A stretch of 64,000 nt of DNA, from assembly GCA_902762615.1 (NCBI GenBank), contig CACWOX010000005.1, positions 41,192-105,191 of the forward strand. The letters are read 5' to 3'. Shown piece by piece: positions 55,140 through 63,952 of the stretch. Every line of letters starts with the position of its first letter. Position 1 is the stretch's first letter. Made by a program: the position numbers and the translations under genes. This stretch comes from an uncultured Ruminococcus sp. (lineage in GTDB: Bacteria > Bacillota > Clostridia > Oscillospirales > Acutalibacteraceae). The notes under the pieces were generated by a model that saw nothing but the letters and a program-made list of their open reading frames with translations, had not been told where the DNA came from and made no database searches.

Positions 55140-56558
55140 ATGGTCAGAATAAAACGTTTTACAGCAGCGCTGCTGGTTATGCTTTTTGTGGCAGCACTTG
55201 TTCCTCAGACACAGGTGTTTGCAGGCAGCGTTCAGACAACACAGATTCAGGTTTACAATTATCTGGTAGGCAATCTCGGATTCAATACCGCCGCAGCATG
55301 CGGTCTGATGGCGAATGCAGAGGCTGAATCCGGCTTCAATGTAATGGATATAGGCGATGGAAACACGAGTTTTGGTCTTTTTCAGTGGCATGCCGGCCGT
55401 AAGTCAAAGCTCATCAACTTCTGCAAGGAAAAGAAGCTGAATTACCAGTCGGTTGAAGGTCAGCTCAAGTATCTTGAATATGAGCTGAAGAAGTCCTACA
55501 AGAATGTCTACAACTACCTCAAATCGGTCGATAATACTGCCGAGGGCGCCTATAAGGCAGGATATCATTTCTGCTATTACTTTGAGATTCCCTCCAACAG
55601 AGAGGTCAAGTCGGCTAAGAGAGGCGCACTTGCACGTGACACCTACTGGAAGAAATACAGTAAGTACAACGGCAAGCAGATTCCTGTAACAACTAAAGTT
55701 TCCACTTCCAGTACATCCTCCGATAAGAGCAGCACAAGCAGTGTAAGTTACACCCGCAAGCTTCAGGTCAAGTCGAATTGTATGTACGGCGAGGATATTC
55801 TTTATATGCAAAAGTGCCTCAAGAAGCTTGGCTACAAGATAGATGCCGACGGCTATTACGGCAATGGCACAGCGACTGTCGTCAAGCAGCTCCAGAAGGC
55901 AAACGGTCTCAAGGTTGACGGCATTGTGGGCGCGGATACATGGAAAGCCATTGTCTCGAAGTCCTCTTCCGGCAATGCAGCCGCAACGACCGAGCTCAAG
56001 ATCACACAGCAGCCCAAGGCGGTCACTGTGGATTCGGGCAAATCCGCTACGTTCACAGTCAAGGCAAGCGGCAATGGTCTGAGCTATCAGTGGTACACCA
56101 AGAAGGCGGGTCAGTCCAGCTGGACCAAGTGGGCAGGTCATACCACAGCAACAACCTCGGCAAATTCCAACGATTCATGGGACGGCATGCAGGTAAGATG
56201 CACAGTCAAGGACAGCAGCGGCAAACAGGTCAATTCCAACGCGGTCAAGGTCACTGTCAATATCCCTCTTGCAATCACGCAGCAGCCTAAATCCATAACT
56301 ATCAACTGTTCAGATACAGGCAAGTTCACAGTGAAGGCAACCGGCAAGAAGCTCAGCTATCAGTGGTACATCAAGAAGGCGGGTGAATCCACTTGGACAA
56401 AGTGGCCCGGACATACCACCGCTACCACATCCGCTATTTCCAACACAAGCTGGAACGGCATGCAGGTCAGATGCGTTATCAAGGACGGCAGCGGCAAACA
56501 GGTCACCTCCAAGGCAGCCAAGGTCACGCTTGTTGGCAATTTGGTGGCGGTCGGATAA
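55140..56558 (+). CDS. secreted lysozyme-like wall hydrolase with PG-binding and Ig-like domains
   Basis: A 472-residue secreted protein. Signal peptide about 1-28 (MVRIKRFTAALLVMLFVAAL... QVFAG). A phage-tail-tip lysozyme-like domain (about 30-175) shows VYNYLVGNLGFNTAAACGLM, the Glu-bearing NAEAESGFN and SFGLFQWHAGRK. A PG-binding-1 domain (about 206-275) has QKCLKKLGYKIDADGYYGNGT and DGIVGADTWKAI. Two Ig-like repeats (about 285-375, 376-465) share LSYQWYxKKAGxSxWTKW. It should cleave glycan strands at the surface. I prefer the ATG at 55140, as the one at 55131 is too near the AGAAAGAAG site. Confidence 0.85.
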   Translation: MVRIKRFTAALLVMLFVAALVPQTQVFAGSVQTTQIQVYNYLVGNLGFNTAAACGLMANAEAESGFNVMDIGDGNTSFGLFQWHAGRKSKLINFCKEKKLNYQSVEGQLKYLEYELKKSYKNVYNYLKSVDNTAEGAYKAGYHFCYYFEIPSNREVKSAKRGALARDTYWKKYSKYNGKQIPVTTKVSTSSTSSDKSSTSSVSYTRKLQVKSNCMYGEDILYMQKCLKKLGYKIDADGYYGNGTATVVKQLQKANGLKVDGIVGADTWKAIVSKSSSGNAAATTELKITQQPKAVTVDSGKSATFTVKASGNGLSYQWYTKKAGQSSWTKWAGHTTATTSANSNDSWDGMQVRCTVKDSSGKQVNSNAVKVTVNIPLAITQQPKSITINCSDTGKFTVKATGKKLSYQWYIKKAGESTWTKWPGHTTATTSAISNTSWNGMQVRCVIKDGSGKQVTSKAAKVTLVGNLVAVG

Positions 56559-56587
56559 ATCAAAATCATAAAGCGACAATATAAATC

Positions 56588-56636
56588 AGAGAGTCGAAGC
56601 GCAGGATAATCTTATCCGACGTCGGCTCTCTTTTTG
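56588..56636 (+). terminator. intrinsic terminator after the first lysozyme-like gene
   Basis: AGAGAGTCGA (56588-56597) pairs with TCGGCTCTCT (56622-56631), enclosing an inner GGATAA/TTATCC stem; T-tract follows. Confidence 0.85.
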
Positions 56637-56700
56637 TTAAAAATCTGTATGTAATAAATTGTGATTTTATTGTTAATAAATAATAAATTTTTTCATTGAG

Positions 56701-56729
56701 TTGATAAAATTATACCGATATGGTATAAT
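56701..56729 (+). promoter_or_regulatory. predicted promoter of the second lysozyme-like gene
   Basis: TTGATA (56701-56706), 17-nt spacer, TATAAT (56724-56729), TGG extended -10. Confidence 0.7.
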
Positions 56730-56764
56730 GCCTCTATAGTGTAAAAAATTGCGGAGGGTTCAAT

Positions 56765-58624
56765 ATGAAAAAAGAATTCCGAAGAGTGCTGTCGGCATTC
56801 ATTGCGTTTCTGATTATTTTTACTGTGATTCCAGAGGGCATGGTTTTAGCGGAAAGCTCACTGTCCAATGAAATTCAGGTCTACAATTATTTTGTGGGCA
56901 GGATGGGACTCAATACGGCGGCGGCATGCGGATTGCTTGCCAATGTCAAGGCGGAGTCGAATTTTAATCCGCTCGGGGATGGTGACGCGGGGACAAGCTT
57001 TGGTTTGTTCCAATGGCATGCCGGACGCAAAAATAACCTCATCAGCTATTGTGAGAGCAAAGGGCTGGATTATACCACCATTGAAGGTCAGCTTCAGTAT
57101 CTCGAATATGAACTGAAGAAAAGCTATGTCGGCGTTTACAATTATATAAAAAATGTTGAAAACACAGCCGACGGAGCCTATGATGCGGGTTATTACTGGT
57201 GCTATTATTACGAGATACCCGCAAACAGGGAAGTCAAGGCTGACCGATGCGGAGAAACCGCAAGAAGTGTTTATTGGAATAAATATGAGATGTATAAGGG
57301 AAAGACGGTAAAAGAGGCAACCGAAATGAAGCCCGAGGACTATAAGGTCAGCTATAGCCGTTTGTTAAAGGAAACCGATACATATATCATTGGCGCTGAT
57401 GTGCTGTACATGCAATTATGCCTTTACGCCCTGGGGTATGATATTCAGGCGGATGGCTGTTACGGACCGGCTACAGCTGCCGTTGTCAGAAAATTCCAGA
57501 GCAGTCACGGGCTTGATGCAGACGGAATGTGCGGACCATTCACGTGGAATGCAATTGAAAATGAATTAGCGACCGTTGAGCTGAAAATTATCCGTCATCC
57601 CAAGTCGGTCACAGCTGAAAAAGGCGATAAGGTGACATTCAGCGCAAGGGCTATAGGTTCAGGTCTGAGCTATCAGTGGTATCATAAGAAGGCAGACGCT
57701 TCTGACTGGACTAAATGGGAGGGAATGACTACCGCTGCCATTTCCGCAACAGCCAACGAGAGTTGGAACGGCATGCAGGTAAAATGCACCGTCACCGACG
57801 GCAACGGAAACACGGTTGATTCCGAATCGGCAGTCGTGACAGTGAATATTCCGCTTGCGATCACTAAACAGCCGCAGTCGGTCACTGCTAATATCGGAGA
57901 CTCGGTCAAATTCACTGTCAAGGCAAGCGGCAATGATTTGAGTTACCAGTGGTATTATAAGAAGGCAGACGCTTCTGACTGGACGAAGTGGACAGGACAC
58001 ACCTCCGCAAATACCACTGCGACAGCCAACGAGAGCTGGAACGGCATGCAGGTAAAATGCACCGTCACTGACGGCAGCGGCAGCACGGTTGATTCTGAAT
58101 CGGCAGTCGTGACAGTGAATATTCCGCTTGCGATCACCAAACAGCCGCAGTCGGTCACTGCCAATATAGGGGACTCGGTCAAATTCACCGTCAAGGCAAG
58201 CGGAACAGGATTGAAATATCAGTGGTACTTCAAGAAATCCGGCGCTTCTGACTGGACGAAGTGGACAGGAGTCACCGACGGCAGCGGCAGCACGGTTGAT
58301 TCCAAAGCCGCAACAGTGACAATGAATATTCCGCTTGCAATCAAGCAACAGCCGCAGTCGGTCACTGCCGAAATTTGCGAGACGGTTACATTCAGCGTGA
58401 AGGCAAGCGGTACGGGACTCAGTTACCAGTGGTATTTCAAGAAAGCCGGTGATTCTGACTGGTCAAAGTGGAATGGGCATACAACTGCCGTCACTTTTGC
58501 TGACGCCAATTACAGCTGGAACGGCATGCAGGTCAGATGCATTGTGACAGACGGCAAAGGAAACACTGTGATTTCCAAAGCGGCGACAGTGACGCTTGTC
58601 GGAGATCTGACGGTGGTAGGATAA
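56765..58624 (+). CDS. secreted lysozyme-like wall hydrolase, four Ig-like repeats
   Basis: A 619-residue paralog of the upstream protein. Signal peptide about 1-29, lysozyme-like domain about 30-180 (GRMGLNTAAACGLLANVKAESNFN, SFGLFQWHAGRK), PG-binding-1 domain about 211-265 (LYALGYDIQADGCYGPATAAVVRKFQ), then Ig-like repeats at about 275-365, 366-456, 457-525 and 526-619. The third repeat lacks about 22 residues (the H-T-x-A...W-N-G-M-Q-V stretch) through an in-frame deletion near 58270. Repeats two and three are almost identical in DNA over 100 bases, 273 bp apart. Own promoter; GGAGG site. Confidence 0.85.
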   Translation: MKKEFRRVLSAFIAFLIIFTVIPEGMVLAESSLSNEIQVYNYFVGRMGLNTAAACGLLANVKAESNFNPLGDGDAGTSFGLFQWHAGRKNNLISYCESKGLDYTTIEGQLQYLEYELKKSYVGVYNYIKNVENTADGAYDAGYYWCYYYEIPANREVKADRCGETARSVYWNKYEMYKGKTVKEATEMKPEDYKVSYSRLLKETDTYIIGADVLYMQLCLYALGYDIQADGCYGPATAAVVRKFQSSHGLDADGMCGPFTWNAIENELATVELKIIRHPKSVTAEKGDKVTFSARAIGSGLSYQWYHKKADASDWTKWEGMTTAAISATANESWNGMQVKCTVTDGNGNTVDSESAVVTVNIPLAITKQPQSVTANIGDSVKFTVKASGNDLSYQWYYKKADASDWTKWTGHTSANTTATANESWNGMQVKCTVTDGSGSTVDSESAVVTVNIPLAITKQPQSVTANIGDSVKFTVKASGTGLKYQWYFKKSGASDWTKWTGVTDGSGSTVDSKAATVTMNIPLAIKQQPQSVTAEICETVTFSVKASGTGLSYQWYFKKAGDSDWSKWNGHTTAVTFADANYSWNGMQVRCIVTDGKGNTVISKAATVTLVGDLTVVG

Positions 58625-58678
58625 TGTCAAAAATTATTAATAATTGCCATTTAAACAGAAATATTCACATTATTTTTG

Positions 58679-58707
58679 TTGACAATTTATTATAGCTGTG
58701 ATAAAAT
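58679..58707 (+). promoter_or_regulatory. predicted promoter of the YegP-like gene
   Basis: TTGACA (58679-58684), 17-nt spacer, TAAAAT (58702-58707), TGA extended -10. Confidence 0.75.
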
Positions 58708-58768
58708 GAATGTGCGGAGTTATTATACAATGCATCAAGTTCGATTCAATTGAAAGGATGATAATATC

Positions 58769-59137
58769 ATGGGAAAATTTGTAGTAAAGCGCACTAATAC
58801 AGGCATCAAGTTTGATCTCAAGGCAAACAACGGAGAAATTATCGCCACATCTGAGGTTTATACCACCGAAGCTGCCTGCATGAAGGGCATAGAGAGCGTT
58901 CGCAACAACTGCGTGGGCGAGATCGAGGATCAGACAGTCGAAGAAGTTGTTAAGCAGAAGCACCCCAAGTTTGAGATGTATATAGACAAGGCTGGCGAGT
59001 ATCGCTTCCGCCTCAAGGCAAGAAACGGCGAGATCATAGCTGTTTCCGAGGGCTACAAGGCAAAGAGCGGCTGTCTCAACGGCATTGAAAGCGTCAAGAA
59101 GAACGCACCCGATGCCGAGATCGTCAAGAAGGACTAA
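58769..59137 (+). CDS. YegP family protein (two DUF1508 repeats)
   Basis: A 122-residue protein made of two copies of the DUF1508 motif: FDLKANNGEIIATSEVYTTEAACMKGIESVRNN and FRLKARNGEIIAVSEGYKAKSGCLNGIESVKKN, joined by an acidic linker. Small soluble proteins of this family have no settled biochemical role. Strong promoter and terminator suggest it is well expressed as a single gene. Confidence 0.88.
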   Translation: MGKFVVKRTNTGIKFDLKANNGEIIATSEVYTTEAACMKGIESVRNNCVGEIEDQTVEEVVKQKHPKFEMYIDKAGEYRFRLKARNGEIIAVSEGYKAKSGCLNGIESVKKNAPDAEIVKKD

Positions 59138-59174
59138 TTCCTTATATCATATTATACATTTTTAAGTCAGCATA

Positions 59175-59222
59175 AAAAGCCGTTCCGCATATCCTCAGAA
59201 GATATACCGGAACGGCTTTTCA
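59175..59222. terminator. bidirectional intrinsic terminator
   Basis: AAAAGCCGTTCC (59175-59186) pairs perfectly with GGAACGGCTTTT (59209-59220). A/T runs on both sides let it serve both the YegP-like gene and the convergent glycosyltransferase gene. Confidence 0.9.
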
Positions 59223-59246
59223 GTTTGTTTTTATTTAGTGGGATTT

Positions 59247-60212
59247 TTAATCGGGATAAGCTTCCTTCATTTTCTTTCGTGTGAGTTTTAATTCTCCAAT
59301 AAGTATTCGCTTGCATGTCACCATAGACCACAGCATGAAATTTTTAAAGTTTCCGAAATGTCTTTTTTCATCTCGCCAGTCGCAGAGCTTATGATACTTT
59401 TGGAATATCATTTCATGTGCAGGCGCTATGCCGTAGAAAGACCACATGTCTTGCCCGGCGTAATGATAAATGCACCCATGATAAAGGGCACGGCGGGTTT
59501 GCCCATCGTTGTAGATGTAATCCTCAGAATACATCTGGATTTTATCAATATCGCGTTCGCATATCATCCACAGCATGTTGTAACGAGGCTCCAATACCTT
59601 GATTTCATCGCTTAAAATAAAATTGATAGCGTCCTGATCGGGATAGATCAGTTTATCCGGATAGCTGTTTATGTAATCGATCACTCTTTCCGATGCGTTA
59701 AGATCTACCCATCTTGCAGTGTCGATTACCAGAACGCCGGAGTTAATATAGGGGTTCTCAAGGCTTATCCCCAATGCTTTTCGGCGTTTCAGGCTTTCAC
59801 TGTCCGATACGCCTCCGATGCATTTTCCCTCGAGAGACATGGTAAAAAGCTCCGTAACCGGGCGATCCATGAGTAAATCGCAGTCGAGATAGATCAGTCT
59901 TTTTACGTCATATTCCGGGAGTATCTCTGTCAGAAAAAGCCTGCCATAAATGGCGCGGTTCCAGTTGTTTGGCACCTTCGGCACAATATCATTCAGCTTG
60001 CGTTCAATATTGAAGAAGATGATCTCTGCATTGTCAAACTGCTCAGCCTGCTTTTTGAGCTTTGCTATGTTTTCTTCGGTAATGCCGCAGTCCATCACGA
60101 AGAGCCTGACCTGATCAACCGCATGGCACATGTTATGCATAACCGAATAGGTGCAAATTCCGAGATTCTTCGCGTATTTATCATTGGCAACAAAGAGAAA
60201 ATCTGCGGTCAT
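59247..60212 (-). CDS. family 8 glycosyltransferase
   Basis: A 321-residue GT-A enzyme of the GT8 family, which moves galactose or glucose from UDP-sugars onto cell-surface glycans. Motifs: FLFVANDKYAKNLGICTYSV at the start, NRAIYGRLFLTEILP, the metal-binding YLDCDLLMD (DxD), NPYINSGVLVIDT, DQDAINF and the C-terminal HYAGQDMWSFYG (replacing HxxGxxKPW). A basic C-terminal segment may anchor it to the membrane. The ATG at 60212 is nine nt from TGAGGA; a TTG three codons up is less likely. No other glycan genes are adjacent. Confidence 0.88.
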   Translation of the reverse strand: MTADFLFVANDKYAKNLGICTYSVMHNMCHAVDQVRLFVMDCGITEENIAKLKKQAEQFDNAEIIFFNIERKLNDIVPKVPNNWNRAIYGRLFLTEILPEYDVKRLIYLDCDLLMDRPVTELFTMSLEGKCIGGVSDSESLKRRKALGISLENPYINSGVLVIDTARWVDLNASERVIDYINSYPDKLIYPDQDAINFILSDEIKVLEPRYNMLWMICERDIDKIQMYSEDYIYNDGQTRRALYHGCIYHYAGQDMWSFYGIAPAHEMIFQKYHKLCDWRDEKRHFGNFKNFMLWSMVTCKRILIGELKLTRKKMKEAYPD

Positions 60213-60263
60213 TTTTTTCAATCCTCACATCTGTTTGTTGAAATCCGTTTTGCTTATATCGTT

Positions 60264-60292
60264 ATTATAGCATTTATTTTACCGTTAGTCAA
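60264..60292 (-). promoter_or_regulatory. predicted promoter of the GT8 gene
   Basis: Minus strand TTGACT (60292-60287), 17-nt spacer, TATAAT (60269-60264), TGC extended -10. The rest of the AT-rich gap up to 60530 shows no gene or clear structure. Confidence 0.7.
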
Positions 60293-60530
60293 AAATATTT
60301 ATTATTGGCAATATGAATCATCGCGCCGTTTAACTCTCAATATAATAATATGTTTAAACTCATTTTTTTTCAAACATTTACATTCTGCCGCCGCAATAAA
60401 AAAAATGAACATCTAAAGCATCAGTCATTAGGAACCATATAGCCTAAATTTAGCGATATTTACAAATTCTCCGCTTAAAATTCTACATGAACCGCATGAT
60501 GCCCTTTGTCCTGATATGACCATAAACCAT

Positions 60531-60559
60531 TTGACAAAGTCTGTAAATGATACTATACT
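60531..60559 (+). promoter_or_regulatory. predicted promoter of the VTT protein/two-component operon
   Basis: TTGACA (60531-60536), 17-nt spacer, TATACT (60554-60559). Confidence 0.7.
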
Positions 60560-60615
60560 CTATACATAACGCTTTTTATCAGAGTTTCAATTTATTAAAA
60601 AAGAGGGAAAACATT

Positions 60616-61416
60616 ATGACAGACAAAGCAGAAGTATTGACTATTCAGAAATTAGCGGAAAATGATTTGTCGCTTTCTGATGAAGACGCGCGGCAAGCAA
60701 CTGACAGTTCTGCCGTTCACAGCGTGGAAGCATCTGATGCTGGTGAGAAAAGCCAGATTTCAGACGAGGCAGATGAAGTTAAGACAAAGGCGGAGGAATA
60801 TAAAAAATCCGACAACCGCGTCGTTACTATTGTGAGCCGAATATTTACAGTGCTGCTTCTGGCAGGCTGCGTTGTGCTGGGAATGGTTGGCTATCGCAGA
60901 GGCGCCTTTTCATCGGTGGAAGCGCTTCAGGCGTGGATGGACAGTTACGGAATATGGGCTCCGGTCATTTTTATCATACTACAGGCAGTTCAGGTGATTA
61001 TCCCCATAATTCCGGGTGGTGTGACACTGTTGGGCGGCGTCATTCTTTTCGGACCATGGTGGGGATTTGTGTATAATTATATCGGCATCATCTTTGGCTC
61101 GTTTGCGGTGTTTGCCATTTCCAGAATATATGGCAAGCCGATGATGTACAAGCTCTTTAAGCCGGAATCCATAGAAAAATATGAACACTGGACGAGCAAT
61201 CACGGGCGCTTTGCCAAGCTGTTTGCCATAGCGATATTCCTTCCCGGCGCTCCCGACGGTCTGATCTGCTATCTTGCCGGAACCACTGAAATGACGTGGA
61301 AGACCTATTCTCTTATTATTCTGATTGCAAAGCCGATGTCAATCGCTCTTTACAGCGTGCTTTACCTGTTGGGCATTAATTCTCTCTCGGAGCTGATTGC
61401 CGCGTTAAAGAGATGA
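60616..61416 (+). CDS. TVP38/TMEM64 (VTT domain) membrane protein
   Basis: A 266-residue membrane protein with a 75-residue acidic cytoplasmic N-terminus, then a VTT/DedA-like domain: IILQAVQVIIPIIPGGVTLLGGVILFGPWWGF (re-entrant loop) and FAKLFAIAIFLPGAPDGLICYLAG with the conserved Pro-x3-Asp-x4-Y segment. Related DedA-superfamily proteins move phospholipids or undecaprenyl phosphate across the membrane. Start ATG follows AAGAGGG by 8 nt; 23 more open codons upstream are not used. Followed closely by a two-component pair. Confidence 0.85.
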   Translation: MTDKAEVLTIQKLAENDLSLSDEDARQATDSSAVHSVEASDAGEKSQISDEADEVKTKAEEYKKSDNRVVTIVSRIFTVLLLAGCVVLGMVGYRRGAFSSVEALQAWMDSYGIWAPVIFIILQAVQVIIPIIPGGVTLLGGVILFGPWWGFVYNYIGIIFGSFAVFAISRIYGKPMMYKLFKPESIEKYEHWTSNHGRFAKLFAIAIFLPGAPDGLICYLAGTTEMTWKTYSLIILIAKPMSIALYSVLYLLGINSLSELIAALKR

Positions 61417-61447
61417 AAGAAATGATGGGATTCAAAGGGTGATGCAT

Positions 61448-62125
61448 ATGTACCGCTTTTTACTGGTGGAGGACGACAGGAATATACGGGAATTGATAGT
61501 TAATTACTTCACCAAAAAGGATAAGGGCGCATTTGAGGTCGATATTGCCGCAGACGGACAGACCGGACTTGTGAAGGCTTATGAAAATCACTATGATCTG
61601 CTTCTGCTCGATGTCATGCTGCCCGAGCTGGACGGCTTCGAGATATGCCGCGAGATACGGCGTGAAAGCGATGTGCCGATCATGTTTATCACCGCCAGGG
61701 CAGACGAGTCGGATATCTTAAACGGCTATGCTCTCGGCTGTGACGATTATGTGGTAAAGCCGTTTCCGCTGCCTGTCCTCTACGAAAAGGTCAACGCCCT
61801 GATAAAGCGCTCCAAGGGGCTTGTGCGTTCCAAGGTTCACAGCGTGGGCAGCCTTTCGCTCAATCCGAACAACGGAATGGTGATTGGCAGTGAAGAAGAG
61901 GTTAAGCTGACTGCCAGAGAGTACGCCATTCTCAAGGTGCTTTTAGAAAACAAGGGCATTGTCATCAGCCGCGAACAGCTGCTCGATATGGTTTGGGGCT
62001 ACAACAATGACACCGATGAGAGGGTGCTGGACACACATATGCGAAATCTCAGAAAGGCACTCGGAGAAAACGGCAAGCTGATCAAGACAGTTATCCGCCG
62101 CGGCTATAAAATTGAGGAACCATAA
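61448..62125 (+). CDS. OmpR/PhoB-family response regulator
   Basis: A 225-residue regulator: receiver domain with the acidic pair EDD (8-10), phospho-acceptor Asp55 (LLLLDVMLPELDG), Thr in ITARAD and Lys in VVKPF; then a winged-helix DNA-binding domain (VKLTAREYAILKVLLENKGIVISREQLLDMVWGY, RVLDTHMRNLRKAL, RRGYKIEEP). Start ATG 61448 follows AAAGGGTG; GTG 61439 is on the site. Its stop codon abuts the kinase start. The VTT gene in front may be part of the response. Confidence 0.93.
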   Translation: MYRFLLVEDDRNIRELIVNYFTKKDKGAFEVDIAADGQTGLVKAYENHYDLLLLDVMLPELDGFEICREIRRESDVPIMFITARADESDILNGYALGCDDYVVKPFPLPVLYEKVNALIKRSKGLVRSKVHSVGSLSLNPNNGMVIGSEEEVKLTAREYAILKVLLENKGIVISREQLLDMVWGYNNDTDERVLDTHMRNLRKALGENGKLIKTVIRRGYKIEEP

Positions 62126-63787
62126 ATGGAAAAACGTCTCAAAAAACAGCGCAACAGATTGCTCCTGCGTGTGACGCTCATTCTGCTGGCGGTGTGGCTG
62201 GCAGTATCGGCTACCTACTGCGTCATTCGTCTGCACACCGAAAAAACGGATATGCAAAATCGGGTGCTTTCCGATTTGTCACAAGCCAAGCATATATTCT
62301 CTCTGAGTGATTGGGGACTCAGCACGGAAAGCAGTATTTATTTGTCCGACACCAATCTCATCAGCTTCAAGGACATTCTGGGGAAGGATTTTGACAGTCA
62401 GCTCATCGTGATTGACCCCGACAGCAATGAGGTCATTGCCGATACAGCCGACAAGATTGTAGTGACTTTCTCTTTAAAAACGGACGCCGGTTCATATCCT
62501 GATGATTACGGCACGATCAATTACAATGCCTTTCGCAGTTCCATCAGCGACAGCCAATATGAGAGAATAGTTGAACTGCTCAGTACAGTACGCAGCGACG
62601 GCAGGTCATATGAATTGGTATGCACCAGGTTTTACATCTCATGGGATGAGATCATTCCGCTGGAGCTGTCTGTGATGCTGGTGGAACATACAGACGATTG
62701 GTTCGAGCCTGAAAATATTGTAGAAACCTTTGCTCTGAATGGCAGGACGGATGCAACAAGTACGGTTTATTATAACGCGAGAAGCCGTATGAATATGATT
62801 CCTAAAGGTTTTGTGTTGCATAATGAGTACAATCAGAACTATATTAGCCAGCTCACCGAGGAGCAGCGCAAAAAAAACTCGGAAGTGATTCCCGTCGGTA
62901 CTGGGGAATATCTGTTTTATACATCGGAATACTATTTTCTTGACGCTTTTGTTTATAATGAAGAAAAAAATGATTATGAAAATATTCCCAAGCTCTATCT
63001 GGTACAGTATTTAAAAAAAGCCAATATTCTGGAAAGCTGCTCAAGTGATCTTTTGCTCGGCATCGGTGCGATATTCGGTTTCTTCTTCACTATCGGTACG
63101 ATCATCTATCTGATGATCTGGAATACCGTCAGAAGCCAGATTTTACAGGAGCAGAAGAGGCTTGATCTCACCAATGCTCTGGCACACGACATTAAGACGC
63201 CGTTATTTGTGATAAGCGGATATGCTTACAGTCTGAAAGAGGACATTGACAGCGATGAACGCGACAGCTATCTCGACAAAATAATAGGGCAGACGGAGCA
63301 GATCAACGGTCTTGTACACAAGATGCTGAATCTCAGCAAACTTGATTCTTACAATATGACTCTTAACCGTACGGAATTTGAACTTTACGGGCTGATAAAT
63401 GATATACTGGAAGATTATAAAAGTCTGCCGGACAGCAAGACCATTTCACTGACGCATACAGGTGAAGGCGTGATCAGCGCCGACAAAGAGCTGATCCGCA
63501 CCGCTATGCAGAATCTGATAGAAAATGCAGTTAAATATTCTCCGCCAGGCAGTGAGATCATTGTGAATGTGGCAGGCAATACCGTCAGTATCTCCAACCC
63601 GAGCCAGCCGCTCACCAAAGCGGAACTGAAAAAGATATGGCAGCCTTACTTCCGTATGGACAACAGCCGCCATAAGAAGGGGAACGGTCTGGGTCTTTCC
63701 ATCGTAAAGTCCATACTCGATCTGCACGGAGTCAAGTATGACATGAGCATGAAGGACGGCAGAATGGTTTTTGCTGCCGAGTTTTAA
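62126..63787 (+). CDS. sensor histidine kinase
   Basis: A 553-residue membrane kinase for the adjacent regulator. Membrane segments at about 13-34 and 309-333 frame a sensor domain of about 275 residues outside the cell, without a recognised fold. Cytoplasmic part: HisKA with ALAHDIKTPLFVISGYA (phospho-His354), N box NLIENAVKYSPPG, and G boxes GNGLGLSIVKSIL. The large sensor domain suggests a direct extracellular signal. It starts on the base after the regulator stop codon. Confidence 0.92.
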   Translation: MEKRLKKQRNRLLLRVTLILLAVWLAVSATYCVIRLHTEKTDMQNRVLSDLSQAKHIFSLSDWGLSTESSIYLSDTNLISFKDILGKDFDSQLIVIDPDSNEVIADTADKIVVTFSLKTDAGSYPDDYGTINYNAFRSSISDSQYERIVELLSTVRSDGRSYELVCTRFYISWDEIIPLELSVMLVEHTDDWFEPENIVETFALNGRTDATSTVYYNARSRMNMIPKGFVLHNEYNQNYISQLTEEQRKKNSEVIPVGTGEYLFYTSEYYFLDAFVYNEEKNDYENIPKLYLVQYLKKANILESCSSDLLLGIGAIFGFFFTIGTIIYLMIWNTVRSQILQEQKRLDLTNALAHDIKTPLFVISGYAYSLKEDIDSDERDSYLDKIIGQTEQINGLVHKMLNLSKLDSYNMTLNRTEFELYGLINDILEDYKSLPDSKTISLTHTGEGVISADKELIRTAMQNLIENAVKYSPPGSEIIVNVAGNTVSISNPSQPLTKAELKKIWQPYFRMDNSRHKKGNGLGLSIVKSILDLHGVKYDMSMKDGRMVFAAEF

Positions 63788-63820
63788 TTATTTATTATTT
63801 ATTATATAGAGATATAGAGG

Positions 63821-63853
63821 CGGGCTTCTTTTTATTGGCGGAAGCCCGTTTTT
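63821..63853 (+). terminator. intrinsic terminator after the histidine kinase
   Basis: CGGGCTTC (63821-63828) pairs with GAAGCCCG (63841-63848), then TTTTTAAT. Confidence 0.88.
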
Positions 63854-63952
63854 AATATTTTTAATTATTTAAATTAGGCAATAAAATGAATAAATTACAA
63901 AACTATAAATGAGCATAAAAGAGGCACATTCGTCAAAATGCACAAATGACGA

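Noticed and set aside
63854..63952. AT-rich tail of the window as a small RNA
   Set aside because: Only a weak CGTCA/TGACG hairpin is visible, better explained as the end of a minus-strand gene entering from outside.
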